Part shown: piece by piece, positions 37,001 through 46,191 of the stretch
How the letters are laid out: the number at the start of each line of letters is the position of its first letter
How positions within the stretch are numbered: position 1 is the stretch's first letter
Source of the DNA: Sphingobacteriia bacterium
GTDB taxonomy: Bacteria > Bacteroidota > Bacteroidia > Bacteroidales > UBA7960
Assembly: GCA_011390785.1 (NCBI GenBank)
Contig: JAABRR010000009.1
Location: forward strand, 62,001 to 126,000
DNA length: 64,000 bases
Direction of reading: 5' to 3'
The notes under the pieces: model-generated
The model's input: the letters and a program-made list of their open reading frames with translations, nothing else
Database searches by the model: none
Told to the model about the DNA's origin: nothing
Position numbers and translations under genes: made by a program

Positions 37001-40000
37001 GAAAATTCCTGTACCTGATCGGTTTTGTTTTCATAAATGTGGGTTAAAATCGACCCGGTATCATTGCCTGTATCACCATCGCCAAAATCCCAGTTCTGGG
37101 TTAAAGCCCCTTTGGTTTTGTTATCAATAGTTACGATAAATGGTGAGCAACCCTGATTTTCTTCAACAGTAAAATTTGCCTTTACCACAGGGAAAAGTGT
37201 AATGGTATGGCTTACACTGTCGCGACACAGATATTCCGACTCTGTATAGAGCCACACATCAAAAACTGTATCATTAATAAAAGAAGTGTTGGTAAAGGTA
37301 TGGGAAACAACTTCCTGGTTGGAGGATGATCCATCGCCAAACTCCCATTGATGTTTAAATACGCCGTTGGATTGATTGTTGAAATCTATTTCAAGAGGCG
37401 AACACCCAATATCTGCTGAAGGGGTAAATGCTGCGTTTATTTTCGGGTATACAGTAATTGGACGATTCAGTGTGTCGATACAACCCTGATTGTTGGAAAT
37501 GGTTAGTAAAATGTCGTAAACAACCGGAGTAGTTTCATTATGATCAAAAAGGTGCTGAAACTGCAGAGAATCTGCACCATAGTTGTAAATAGTTCCATCA
37601 CCCATATTCCATTCATAATTAATAGCTCCGTAAGCCTGGTTAAAGATGGTTATCTCTTCCGGATTACAAATTTGGGCAGGATTAAAATCAAAATCTGCCT
37701 TCAGGTAAGGATTTACGGTAATATCGACAAAGGCAGAATCACGACAGAAGTTGTCTGTTCGGGCTTTTAACCATACTGTATAGGTTATGGGGGCATCGGT
37801 ATTGTTTTCGAAAATGTAAACAGGATCTGTTTCTGAAGAAGTGGCACCATCGCCAAAATCCCATTCAAAGTGTGAAGCAGTAATCGTAGAATTGTTGGAG
37901 AAATTTACTTCTACAGGGCTGCAGCCGTCTGTAACCGACGCATTAAATGCAGCAATTATTTCAGGATAAACCTGCAGCTCCTGGGATGATGTGCTGCTGC
38001 AATGCTCATTTCGGGCTATCTGGGTTATGGTGTAACTGACAATGGTATCGGTTGAATTGGAAAATGTTACAATGCCGGGGTCTTCATCTGTTGATGTTGT
38101 TCCATCGCCAAAATCCCACTCATAATCGGTAGCTCCGGTGGCCATATTGGTTATTTCTACTTCCAGTGGATGGCAACCTGCAATAGGTGCCATGCCAAAT
38201 CCTGATTCTATGGCCGGGTAAACAGTAATGGGAATGGTATCGGTTGACATACAAAAATAGTTTACCGACATCACCGAAAGGACTGCATAAAAGGTAGTGT
38301 CTGCATCCGAATTATTCACATACGTTTTCTCAGGGCTTTCTTCAATAGAAAAGGTTCCATCACCAAAATCCCAGAAATGAAAAAGAATGGGCCCTTCAGA
38401 GTTGGTTGTAAAGTCTACTGTTAACTCAGAGCATCCTTCCGTAACTGATGCAGTAAAATCTGCCACTACAGGTGGATAAACTTTTACAGTACGTTGGCGA
38501 ATATCTGAACAACCAGCGGCATTTGTGGCTTTTAGGGTAATGGTGTAATCTTCAATGCCGGCTACTATAGGGTAGGTATACAAAAAAACCGGAGCGGCTT
38601 CAGTATCTGAAAATCCATCCCCATAATTCCACTCGTAATTAAGGGCTCCCACCGAATGATTAGCGATATTTACATCATTAGATATGCAAATATCATCACG
38701 GCTTGTATAAAACTGTGCCTGAACGTAAGGCAATATTGTTAAGGGCTGAAAAGCATAGTTGGTACATCCGGTAACCGGATCGTTAAATTCATACATCACT
38801 TCATATACTCCTTCTCCAATATCGTGGGGCAGGAAGTTTGAGAAATCTATATAGGGAAGGTCCAGAACATTTCCGAGATGGTCGAGCAGGTAATAGGTGC
38901 CTCCTGCAGGAGCACCGCCACTTAGAGCAAACCCTGGTGTGTTGGCACATACAGTGTTTGGCATAGTCAGGGATATTCCGGGCAGTGGATTCACATTTAA
39001 CACAACCGATGCTGATGCAGGGGTTGCTCCCGGATTTAAGGCATCCCCCACTTCAACAGTATAAGTGGTTGTTTGAGATGGACTGGCCACTGGTGATGCC
39101 AGAGCTGATGGGAAATCGGGTGCATCGGCTGGGTTTGCCGTCCAGTTATAAGTGTAACTACCTGAGCCACCACCCGGCAATACCCATAATTGAGATGAAT
39201 CGCCCTGGCAAATAGTATTGGGTAATCCTGCTAATTCAGAAATGTGGATGTTCCCTCCCTGAATATTAACCACAACATTATCTGTTGCTATACAACCGGT
39301 TAAGATATTGGTTACTGTAAGGGTAAACTGGGTAGATGTATTTAGATTTATCGTAGTTGGATTTTGCACATTGGCATTAATAAACAAATGGGCAGGTTCC
39401 CACGAATAACTGTAGGTATCCGGGCCGGCGTTTTGAGCTGTTAATACTGTGGGATTGCCCGCCAGAAGAACCTGATCAGCGCCGGCATCAGCCAATGGCA
39501 ATTCATTAATCACAATCAGTCCGGTATCAGAAGATGCACATCCGTAGGCATTTATAAAAGTGTATTGTATTTCATAATTTCCCGGGATGGCTGCATCTGT
39601 GTTGAAGTTTCCTGCTGAAATGAAATTGCCGGAATACACTCCTCCCGGTGGACTGGCCCCCCCTAAGGCTTGCCACCCCTCGTTGTTACAAAAGTTATCT
39701 GTTGCCCAGGTAATAGTGGGTAATGGAACTATTGTAATTGTCTGATTGGCAAAGCCCAAACATCCGCTAGTGGGGTCTTCATATTTATAGGTAACTTCAT
39801 GGTTGCCCGCACCCAGATTGGCAACATTAAAAAAGGGCGAATAGTTACCATTTACGTAGTAAACCCCACCTAATGGAGTACCTCCTGTAAGTAAAAATCC
39901 CGGAGTATCTTCACAAACCGGATCAAAAGTATCAAGGTTAACGTTTAAATCGTTTTGCGTAGAATAAACGGTAAATTCAAAAGATGGGGTTCCGCTTTGA

Positions 40001-40374
40001 CAAAAAGAAATGGAGTGTGGGCCAGGGTCGCCCTGATCAAAACAAATATTGATTAGGTTTGATGTGGCAAATTGTGACGGTCCGCAATTAACAGTGTAAT
40101 AAACACTTCCTATGGGTGCGGTAAAAACAACGCTTACACCATTGGCATCCGGATGCAGGTTAACAAGAAATTCCATACACTGATGGTTGGCCGGTGCACC
40201 ACAGCATTGACCATTGGGCATAACAGGCCCGGATGTTTGCCAGGTTGCATCGGCAGAAGCACTTAAATCAATATTAAATGTAGTGGTTCCATCGGTGCAG
40301 TTTTGACCATAGGAAGTAGTAGTAGATAGCAATATTCCTATCATAAAAATCATGATTCTAAACCATGAACGCAT
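34048..40374 (-). CDS. Giant PKD-repeat surface protein with gliding-motility-type (T9SS type B) C-terminus
   Basis: 2108 residues from the ATG at 40374; the frame is open upstream to 40524 but the signal peptide (MRSWFRIMIFMIGILLSTTTSYGQ) sets the start here. The N-terminal 500 residues are adhesin-like beta domains with Ser/Thr/Pro-rich linkers. Then come 17 PKD-type repeats of 80-95 residues, each with a WDFGDG-like core (for example WNYGDGFSD, WDFGDGTTS, WEFGDGSSS), the later ones degenerate (WNFSDENTS, WHFGDENSV). The C-terminus (FIPDKAGPSGGGFDV, then IYTRWGELIYRSDD, WDGYHKG, DVYVWKATG) is the CHU_C gliding-motility domain that directs type IX secretion. It probably works as a surface adhesin or polymer-binding protein. 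Confidence 0.92.
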   Translation of the reverse strand: MRSWFRIMIFMIGILLSTTTSYGQNCTDGTTTFNIDLSASADATWQTSGPVMPNGQCCGAPANHQCMEFLVNLHPDANGVSVVFTAPIGSVYYTVNCGPSQFATSNLINICFDQGDPGPHSISFCQSGTPSFEFTVYSTQNDLNVNLDTFDPVCEDTPGFLLTGGTPLGGVYYVNGNYSPFFNVANLGAGNHEVTYKYEDPTSGCLGFANQTITIVPLPTITWATDNFCNNEGWQALGGASPPGGVYSGNFISAGNFNTDAAIPGNYEIQYTFINAYGCASSDTGLIVINELPLADAGADQVLLAGNPTVLTAQNAGPDTYSYSWEPAHLFINANVQNPTTINLNTSTQFTLTVTNILTGCIATDNVVVNIQGGNIHISELAGLPNTICQGDSSQLWVLPGGGSGSYTYNWTANPADAPDFPSALASPVASPSQTTTYTVEVGDALNPGATPASASVVLNVNPLPGISLTMPNTVCANTPGFALSGGAPAGGTYYLLDHLGNVLDLPYIDFSNFLPHDIGEGVYEVMYEFNDPVTGCTNYAFQPLTILPYVQAQFYTSRDDICISNDVNIANHSVGALNYEWNYGDGFSDTEAAPVFLYTYPIVAGIEDYTITLKATNAAGCSDIRQRTVKVYPPVVADFTASVTEGCSELTVDFTTNSEGPILFHFWDFGDGTFSIEESPEKTYVNNSDADTTFYAVLSVMSVNYFCMSTDTIPITVYPAIESGFGMAPIAGCHPLEVEITNMATGATDYEWDFGDGTTSTDEDPGIVTFSNSTDTIVSYTITQIARNEHCSSTSSQELQVYPEIIAAFNASVTDGCSPVEVNFSNNSTITASHFEWDFGDGATSSETDPVYIFENNTDAPITYTVWLKARTDNFCRDSAFVDITVNPYLKADFDFNPAQICNPEEITIFNQAYGAINYEWNMGDGTIYNYGADSLQFQHLFDHNETTPVVYDILLTISNNQGCIDTLNRPITVYPKINAAFTPSADIGCSPLEIDFNNQSNGVFKHQWEFGDGSSSNQEVVSHTFTNTSFINDTVFDVWLYTESEYLCRDSVSHTITLFPVVKANFTVEENQGCSPFIVTIDNKTKGALTQNWDFGDGDTGNDTGSILTHIYENKTDQVQEFSIKLTAANSDGCLDTLVRIITVFPEVNIAYTHPEQGCHPLPFPVENTTENANYFDWNFGDGIVSDQYSPQHTFHNFDHLAPVSYNIHLFASSVYGCFADSTSHVEIFPKPNSSFSIINTPGCSPYEIIIEQNSLGATSYSWDFDDGSGIMHYDSAVVTHAYNVEPGSGPGYFSINLITENSFSCQDTLIQQAIIYPNIKAEFDADIEEGCHPLTVEFTNHSYGATAAAAYLWNYGDGNSSQNMNDKHIHTFHNFSHTHDTIYEVLLTAFNENGCLHQDTLFIRVLPQPKAFFSVPNTPGCAPYDIIIQNFTEGADQLTWEMGDGDTLYTHDASFTHLYYQPADQGPGTFTITLTTENNHLCQNTHSQQVVIYPEIIPEFSTNNEGCHPHTAVFDNLSQGGEIFSWNFSNGNTSQAAHPQQTFTNYSHTESNVFQVTLLVESSWGCEAQTMQEITVRPIPEPLFAITPYSGCSPFTPEIRNLSTGATTFEWNLGDSLSDTSDSTFYYTWNNQGTIPMQIPVSLTVSNEFGCEAVNMQTTTVFPEVTAGFSTEDNSWEGCSPLTLKFVNNSLLAESYKWNFSDENTSNSAAPLHVFFNEDLDPRIYPVEMIAKSVYGCSDTVTREVSVYPSPIADFSAQPEIQPYPNTTVTFTNNTNPGYWDFTWHFGDENSVETDNFNPVDHSYIWDENDMSTKEYVVALIAENEHCSDLHTQVVTITSPVPKAEFSSVTSGCAPFTVQFSNHSMYAHSFRWNFDDESMSTDPAPEHTFIDHGIYNVYMVALGDGGRDTTFQQVEVIENPIASFELVAPHISIPEEPLQVINNSLLADFYFWDFGDGSTSYEFEPEYYYTEAGVYDIMLIATSNTLPMCYDTLVLNNSLRVDESCKIIFPDAFIPDKAGPSGGGFDVNNPSTSVFHPVYEGVDDYALEIYTRWGELIYRSDDINIGWDGYHKGRLSQMDVYVWKATGRCTNGRSFTLTGDVTLYR

Positions 40375-40859
40375 TTTGCTAACCCGGTAAATTTCTGATG
40401 GAGCAGGAAATCCATTTACAACCAAAGGTTCATAAGCTTTATTAGATATGGGAGCTAAGGGGCAATAATGAATAAGGCTACCACACCATTGACAAAGGCA
40501 TAAAAATTTATGATAAAAATCCATTAGTTGTATTTTAACGAAAAGTCTGCAATTCTTTTATTTCGCTGAGTTGACAATAATTATTTAGTCACGAATTTAC
40601 TAATTAATAAATTGGTCAACCATCGTTAAAACAACCAATTTTTACAGGTGTTTTTACCTACTTGTAATGGCAAATTTTTTTATAAGGCAAAATGGAAAAT
40701 AATATCTCTTTCAGCCAAACAAGAAAATTTAATTTATAATCTGAAAATTCATTAATATTGTAGTCTGATATTCAGTTGTTTGTAATTGATTTTAATACCT
40801 TTCTTATCTTTTTTCAAACCTATGTACTCACTTATTGTTTCAAGTAATAATTAATTCAG
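40375..40859. other. Divergent intergenic region, AT-rich
   Basis: This holds the promoters of the minus-strand PKD gene and the plus-strand peptidase gene. The 150 bases next to the PKD start are open in frame but lack signal-peptide character and are taken as leader. TACCTTTC at 40796-40803 is a near match to the -7 box, 57 bases before the peptidase ATG. I see no RNA gene. Confidence 0.4.
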
Positions 40860-42965
40860 ATGAAAACTATAATAAATGTAATTAGTACAGCAATGATTTT
40901 ATTAACCTTGAATTCCTGCAACACCGAAACCAACCCCTTGTTGCAAACTTTTAATACCCCATTCGAAACTCCTCCATTTGATAAAATCAAACATGAGCAT
41001 TACAAACCTGCTTTTGAAGCTGCTATTGCAGATGCCCGGGATGAAGTGGATGCAATAGCCACCCAGGCATCAATTCCTGATTTTGAAAATACAATCGAAG
41101 CTTTGGCTTATTCCGGAGAACGGCTTGATTTGATCAGTGGTATTTTTTATAACATCCTGCATGCTGAAACCGATGAAACGATGCAGCAAATTGCCCGCGA
41201 CATCTCTCCGATGGTAACCGATTTTCAGAATGATATTCGGTTTAATGAAGCTCTTTTTCAGCGTGTTAAATCAGTATATGATCAAAAAGACCAGCTAAAC
41301 CTTACCACAGAACAAGAAATGCTTCTCGAAAAAACATTCAAAGGGTTTTCACGAAATGGTGCCAATTTATCTACAAATGATAAAGAAAAGATGCGCGGCA
41401 TTTCTCGTGAGTTGTCAGAACTTTCGCTAAAATTTAGCGATAATGTGCTGGCTGAAACCAACGGCTGGTTTTTGCACATTACCGATGAAGCTGATTTAGC
41501 TGGATTGCCGCAATCTGCCTTAGACGCCGCGTTACAAGCTGCCAAATCAAAGGACCTGGAGGGTTGGGTTATTACCCTTGATGCCCCCAGTTTTGGCCCA
41601 TTTTTGCGATATTCTGAAAAGCGTGACTTAAGAGAAAAAGTTTACATGGCCTACTCTACAAGGGGTTACCAAAATAACGAACACAACAATTCTGAAATCA
41701 TAAAACGAATAGCCAATTTAAGACTGGAACGGGCCAATCTGTTAGGCTATCCTTCGCACGCAGATTTTGTACTAGAAGAAACCATGGCGCAAAGTGCTGG
41801 TAATGTAAACAACTTTTTAAAGGATCTTGCAGATGCTTCTCTGCCTTTAGCAAAAAATGAATTGGTAGAGGTGCAAAAATTCGCTGCACAAAAAGGCTTT
41901 AAAGAAGAGATAAAACCCTGGGACTGGAGTTTCTGGGCTGAAAAACTGAGAAAAGAAAAATATGATTTCGACGAAGAGATTACCCGCCCCTATTTCCAGC
42001 TTGAAAAAGTAAAGCAAGGAATTTTTGATCTTACCGGAAAACTTTTCGGAATCACTTACAAAGAAAATACTGAAATACCCGTTTATCATGAAGATGTAAA
42101 GGTTTTTGAAGTGTATGATGCCGATGGAAGTTTTCTCTCTTTGCTCTATCTTGATTTCTTTCCACGGGAAGGCAAAAGCGGCGGTGCCTGGATGACCAGC
42201 TTCCGCGAACAATACGTTGAAAATGGAACTGACTACCGCCCGCAGGTATCCATTGTTTGTAATTTTTCCAAACCTACAGACACGAAACCCTCCTTGCTAA
42301 CTTTTAATGAAGTAACCACTTTTTTGCATGAATTCGGACATGCACTTCATGGTATGCTATCAAAAGTTACTTACAGTAATCTTTCAGGAACCAGTGTTTA
42401 CCGTGATTTTGTAGAGCTCCCATCCCAGATCATGGAGAACTGGGCGGTTGAACGGGAATTTCTTGATATGTTTGCACGTCATTACGAAACCGGAGAACCC
42501 ATCCCATCTGAACTGGTAGATAAAATTATCAAAACAGAGCGTTTCCATGCTGCCTATGCCGCGGTTCGTCAGTTAAGTTTTGGTTTAAACGATATGGCAT
42601 GGCATAGCATTACGGAACCTGTTTCTATGGATCCTGAACAATTTGAAATCCATGCCATGCAACCCGTACAGCTTTTTAAACGCATAGAAGGCACGATGAT
42701 GAGTGCTGCTTTTTCTCATATTTTTGCCGGCGGTTATTCTGCCGGATATTATGGTTATAAATGGGCAGAAGTTCTTGATGCTGATGCCTTTAAAGCTTTT
42801 AAAGAAAATGGTATTTTTAATGTTGCCACATCAAAATCTTTCCGCGACAATGTTTTATCAAAAGGTGGAACCGAGCACCCCATGAATCTCTACGTGAAAT
42901 TCAGGGGTAAGCAACCCACCATTGATGCTTTGCTGGAAAGAGAAGGTCTGAAGGAAACGATTTAA
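40860..42965 (+). CDS. M3 family metallopeptidase lipoprotein (Dcp-type peptidyl-dipeptidase)
   Basis: 701 residues with a lipoprotein signal (Cys20 in TLNSC). The zinc motif HEFGH is at residues 490-494 (FLHEFGHALHG) and the third ligand region ELPSQIMENW follows about 28 residues later; both are typical of M3A peptidases such as Dcp and oligopeptidase A. The C-terminal YSAGYYGYKWAEVLDADAF stretch is also family-typical. It should remove dipeptides or trim oligopeptides in the periplasm. The gene is monocistronic. Confidence 0.93.
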   Translation: MKTIINVISTAMILLTLNSCNTETNPLLQTFNTPFETPPFDKIKHEHYKPAFEAAIADARDEVDAIATQASIPDFENTIEALAYSGERLDLISGIFYNILHAETDETMQQIARDISPMVTDFQNDIRFNEALFQRVKSVYDQKDQLNLTTEQEMLLEKTFKGFSRNGANLSTNDKEKMRGISRELSELSLKFSDNVLAETNGWFLHITDEADLAGLPQSALDAALQAAKSKDLEGWVITLDAPSFGPFLRYSEKRDLREKVYMAYSTRGYQNNEHNNSEIIKRIANLRLERANLLGYPSHADFVLEETMAQSAGNVNNFLKDLADASLPLAKNELVEVQKFAAQKGFKEEIKPWDWSFWAEKLRKEKYDFDEEITRPYFQLEKVKQGIFDLTGKLFGITYKENTEIPVYHEDVKVFEVYDADGSFLSLLYLDFFPREGKSGGAWMTSFREQYVENGTDYRPQVSIVCNFSKPTDTKPSLLTFNEVTTFLHEFGHALHGMLSKVTYSNLSGTSVYRDFVELPSQIMENWAVEREFLDMFARHYETGEPIPSELVDKIIKTERFHAAYAAVRQLSFGLNDMAWHSITEPVSMDPEQFEIHAMQPVQLFKRIEGTMMSAAFSHIFAGGYSAGYYGYKWAEVLDADAFKAFKENGIFNVATSKSFRDNVLSKGGTEHPMNLYVKFRGKQPTIDALLEREGLKETI

Positions 42966-43154
42966 CCTTTTTTGTTACGAAATTTGTTAGGAATATTTTC
43001 CTTCTTGTTGCAGAACAAATTTAGATGTGAATGTCATGCTGCGCCCACTGATTATTATCTTCACTGAGTTCATTTTTTATTATTGGTTTCCAAATATCTG
43101 AAAATGTTACAGATAAAGGAGATATAGAGTATGGGAAATAATGTGTAAAAGCCG

Positions 43155-43162
43155 TATCTTTG
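43155..43162 (+). promoter_or_regulatory. -7 box (TATCTTTG) before the HicB-like gene
   Basis: A full match to TAnnTTTG, 47 bases before the start at 43210. Confidence 0.5.
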
Positions 43163-43209
43163 AATGAATATCATTTCGCAAAAAAATATTAGACAATAAA
43201 AATTCTGAG

Positions 43210-43434
43210 ATGGAACGATTGTTAAATTTACACATTGAAAAATTGCCTGTAGGATTTTATCTGGCAACTTCTGATAGTATCCAGGGACTTGTTGCCCAAG
43301 GTAGAACCATTGCTGAAACAATTGAAATTGCGAAGGATGTAGCAAAAAAATTGATTGAAGCTCAGGAGGATAATATTCCAAAGTTAGAATCTATTGATGA
43401 TAGTTTTGATTACCCTATAGTTATTGGAGTATAA
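43210..43434 (+). CDS. Orphan HicB-like antitoxin-fold protein
   Basis: 74 residues. The sequence has the partial RNase H-like HicB fold (EKLPVGFYLATSDSIQGLVAQGRTIAETIEIAKDVAKKLIEAQ). The DNA-binding end of full HicB proteins is absent, which is usual for the short class. A hicA toxin gene, normally adjacent and often overlapping, is not found: the bases after the stop give only a two-codon frame, and upstream DNA is non-coding. It may regulate a distant HicA or be a relic. A good -7 box and a terminator at 43488-43524 suggest it is still expressed as a single gene. Confidence 0.7.
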   Translation: MERLLNLHIEKLPVGFYLATSDSIQGLVAQGRTIAETIEIAKDVAKKLIEAQEDNIPKLESIDDSFDYPIVIGV

Positions 43435-43487
43435 TGGGCTGATTATCAATGATTAAAAAAACCTAAGAACAAAAACAATAACCCAAT

Positions 43488-43524
43488 AAACAGCCTGTTG
43501 AGTGATTTTCAGCAGGCTGTTTTG
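43488..43524 (+). terminator. Hairpin terminator after the HicB-like gene
   Basis: A perfect 10-bp stem, AAACAGCCTG (43488-43497) with CAGGCTGTTT (43513-43522), is followed by a short T-run and GCATTTA. Confidence 0.75.
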
Positions 43525-43661
43525 CATTTAGTAATTTACAGAGGATGGGGTTCTATGCTATTTTCAAATTCAGGAATTTACATCATACTATTTCTTAAAA
43601 GATTCAATTAAAGATTTTGAGTATTCAATCCATAAAATGCGGTTTTAGACTAAATTATTTA

Positions 43662-43669
43662 TACATTTG
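43662..43669 (+). promoter_or_regulatory. -7 box (TACATTTG) before the carboxylase operon
   Basis: Full match to TAnnTTTG, 115 bases before the carboxyltransferase gene, with a TTTTAG stretch about 14 bases further upstream. Confidence 0.4.
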
Positions 43670-43784
43670 TTATGGAAAGTTTATGTTTTGTTTAATTTTT
43701 TGGGCACATGGATAAACATTACTATGCTCATTCTGTTTGAAATAAATAAGAATAGTCAAAAAAAAGCAAAAAATACAGTTTAAC

Positions 43785-45380
43785 ATGTCCGATTCTGTTA
43801 CCAATACTGAAGAAAAAGATTCTACCCCATCTAAACAGTCTTTTCAGGAAGTACTAAAGAACTTTTATTCTCTTTATCAAAAAGTACTTAATGGGGGATC
43901 GGAAAAGGCAGTTGCTTTACACAGAAGCCGTGGAAAACTTACAGCCCGGGAACGTATTGATATTTTGCTTGATACGAATTCTCCATTTCTCGAATTTTCT
44001 GCTCTTGCTGCCAATGGGCAATACAATGATCAGTTTCCTTCAGCCGGCATTATCACCGGTATTGGTAAGGTAAATGGTCGTTTTGTTGTTGTGGTAGCCA
44101 ATGATGCTACCGTAAAAGGGGGTACTTATATTCGGGAAACCATCCGCAAGCACATTCGGGCTCAGGAGATTGCTACCGAAAATCATTTACCAGCCATTTA
44201 CCTGGTTGATAGTGGCGGGATTTTCCTTCCAGAACAGGCCCGGGTTTTTCCCGATAAAGAAGATTTCGGACGTATTTTCAGCAACCAGGCGCGCATGTCG
44301 GCCCTGGGCATACCCCAAATTGCTGTTGTGATGGGTTCCTGTACTGCCGGGGGCGCTTACATCCCGGCCATGAGCGATGAAAGTATCATCGTAAAAAACC
44401 AGGGAACCATCTTTATCGGCGGTCCACCATTGGTTAAAGCGGCAACGGGGGAAGAAGTAACCGATGAGGAGCTCGGTGGTGGCGAAGTTCATGCACGCAT
44501 TTCGGGTGTTGTAGATCATCTTGCCATTGATGATGTGCATGCCCTTAAAATTTGCCGTGATATTGTTTCTGGTTTTTCATCATCTGAAAAACAGCCGGTT
44601 AACAGAATAGAGCCTTCTGAACCCTTACATCCCGCAGAAGGATTACATAATCTGGCTCTTACTGATTCTACACAGTTGATTGATCACGTAAGGGTTATCG
44701 AACATATTGTTGATGGAAGTATTTTTCATCCCTTTAAAGCAGAATATGCCAAAACCATCATAACCGGTTTTGCCCGTATTAATGGTTACCAGGTGGGAAT
44801 CATTGCCAACAACGGAGTAGTTTTTGGCGAAACAGCACGCAAAGCTGCCCATTTTGTCCAGTTGTGCAATTTTCGGAAAATTCCGATGGTTTTTCTGCAA
44901 AACATTACTGGTTTTGTTGTAGGTAAGAAATATGAACACGATGGCATTGCCCGCGATGGCGCCAAATGGATTCATGCTGTTTCTACCAGTGCGGTTCCCA
45001 TAATAAATATCGTTACCGGTGGTTCCTATGGTGCTGGCAATTATGCTATGGCTGGTCGTGCTTTCGATCCAAGATTCCTGTTTATGTGGCCCAACGCCAG
45101 AATTGGAGTAATGGGTGGTGAACAGGCAGCCAGAGTATTGGTGCAGATAAGAAAGGCAAAAGGCCCCAATGGAGTAAACAATGAAAAATCGCCGGAAGAA
45201 TTATTTAACGAAATAAAGGCCAGATACGACTATGAAAGCTCTGCTTTGTATGCTACCAGCCGAATTTGGGATGATGGCATTATTGATCCGGTCAATACAC
45301 GGAAGATTTTATCGCTGACGTTGGATATAGTTGCTCATAAAAAATGGCCTGAGTTTAAACCAGGTATTTACAGGATGTAA
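43785..45380 (+). CDS. Methylcrotonyl-CoA carboxylase, carboxyltransferase (beta) subunit
   Basis: 531 residues with the two crotonase-like lobes of acyl-CoA carboxyltransferases. Visible markers are RGKLTARERIDILLD (N-lobe), MGSCTAGGAYIPAMSDE, the methylcrotonyl-type GGGEVHARISGVVDHLA, and in the C-lobe NITGFVVGKKYEHDGI and NIVTGGSYGAGNYAM. It transfers the carboxyl group from biotin to 3-methylcrotonyl-CoA, giving 3-methylglutaconyl-CoA in leucine breakdown. The substrate call rests on both motif and context: the hydratase of the next step follows 28 bases later and the biotin subunit after that. It is equivalent to LiuB/MccB. Confidence 0.9.
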   Translation: MSDSVTNTEEKDSTPSKQSFQEVLKNFYSLYQKVLNGGSEKAVALHRSRGKLTARERIDILLDTNSPFLEFSALAANGQYNDQFPSAGIITGIGKVNGRFVVVVANDATVKGGTYIRETIRKHIRAQEIATENHLPAIYLVDSGGIFLPEQARVFPDKEDFGRIFSNQARMSALGIPQIAVVMGSCTAGGAYIPAMSDESIIVKNQGTIFIGGPPLVKAATGEEVTDEELGGGEVHARISGVVDHLAIDDVHALKICRDIVSGFSSSEKQPVNRIEPSEPLHPAEGLHNLALTDSTQLIDHVRVIEHIVDGSIFHPFKAEYAKTIITGFARINGYQVGIIANNGVVFGETARKAAHFVQLCNFRKIPMVFLQNITGFVVGKKYEHDGIARDGAKWIHAVSTSAVPIINIVTGGSYGAGNYAMAGRAFDPRFLFMWPNARIGVMGGEQAARVLVQIRKAKGPNGVNNEKSPEELFNEIKARYDYESSALYATSRIWDDGIIDPVNTRKILSLTLDIVAHKKWPEFKPGIYRM

Positions 45381-45408
45381 GTTTTGATTTTACTTTTTTA
45401 GCAGGATA

Positions 45409-46191
45409 GTGAAGGATTATAGGCACATAGAAACAAAGTTGGAAGAAGGAGTTTTTACCCTGACGCTAAATCGCCCTGAAAAGCGAAATTCTATAAATGA
45501 ACAAACCATGGATGAGTTGCTCAGCGCCATGGAAAGTATACCCGTTGACGGAAGTGTCAAAATTGCAGTGATCGATTCTAAGGGGAAAGATTTTTGTGCC
45601 GGTGCCGATCTCGAATGGATGCGCAATACACAGCAAATGAATGAGATGCAGCTTCAGGAGCAAAATATGAAGCTGCAACGTGTTTTTCAAAGGTGGTTTG
45701 ATTTGCCCGTTTTTACCATTGCCCTTACCCATGGAAATATTGTGGGCGGTGCATTGGGAATAGTAGCCGCCGCCAATTTGGTTATCGCTGCACCCGACAG
45801 TAAATTCAGGTTTTCGGAAGTTACCCTGGGTCTTCTTCCTGCCACCATAGCCCCCTTTGTTTTGCAACGTACCCAAAGCAGTACTATCAGGAATGCTATG
45901 CTCACTGCCATGCCTTTCAATTCGAAAGAAGCCCTTGACGCTGGTTTGGTTGATATAATTGCCAGCACCAGCGATCATCAGCACTATGTTAATGAAAATT
46001 TAACGGCTCTGAACAAAACGGAAAACGTGGCTGTTGGTAAAACAAAAAATCTCTTAAACGATTTGATTTTTAATCGTATCGATGAAAATATTGCTCTGCA
46101 TACTACCCGGTTGCTGGCTCAGGTGCGAAAATCTGAAGCAGCGTCAAAAAGAATAAAAGCATTTTTTGAATCAATAGATAAAAAAGCATGA
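45409..46191 (+). CDS. Enoyl-CoA hydratase family, probable methylglutaconyl-CoA hydratase
   Basis: 260 residues with a GTG start at 45409, the only start that keeps the N-terminal strand. Crotonase motifs: oxyanion-hole segment KDFCAGADLEWM near residue 62, GNIVGGALGIVAAANLVIA near residue 108, and SEVTLGLLPATIAPFVL, where the Glu is the catalytic acid/base and the PATI form is typical of methylglutaconyl-CoA hydratase (LiuC). It hydrates 3-methylglutaconyl-CoA to HMG-CoA. It lies between the two carboxylase subunits and its end overlaps the next gene by 4 bases, so translation is coupled. Confidence 0.87.
   Translation: MKDYRHIETKLEEGVFTLTLNRPEKRNSINEQTMDELLSAMESIPVDGSVKIAVIDSKGKDFCAGADLEWMRNTQQMNEMQLQEQNMKLQRVFQRWFDLPVFTIALTHGNIVGGALGIVAAANLVIAAPDSKFRFSEVTLGLLPATIAPFVLQRTQSSTIRNAMLTAMPFNSKEALDAGLVDIIASTSDHQHYVNENLTALNKTENVAVGKTKNLLNDLIFNRIDENIALHTTRLLAQVRKSEAASKRIKAFFESIDKKA

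Larger units (their letters stand above)
43435..43784. other. Intergenic region before the leucine-catabolism operon
   Basis: Contains the terminator at 43488-43524 and the -7 box at 43662-43669; otherwise AT-rich with no coding frame and no recognisable hicA remnant. Confidence 0.5.

Noticed and set aside
36160-39900. Tandem DNA repeats or CRISPR-like array in the PKD gene
   Set aside because: The periodicity comes from protein repeats of about 90 codons that have diverged at DNA level; no short identical repeats with spacers exist.
40375-40524. N-terminal extension of the PKD protein to 40524
   Set aside because: The 50 added residues have Cys and His but no signal; a proper signal peptide begins at the ATG 40374.
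44187-44540. 117-codon minus-strand frame within the carboxyltransferase gene
   Set aside because: It is a shadow of a clearly conserved coding region on the + strand.
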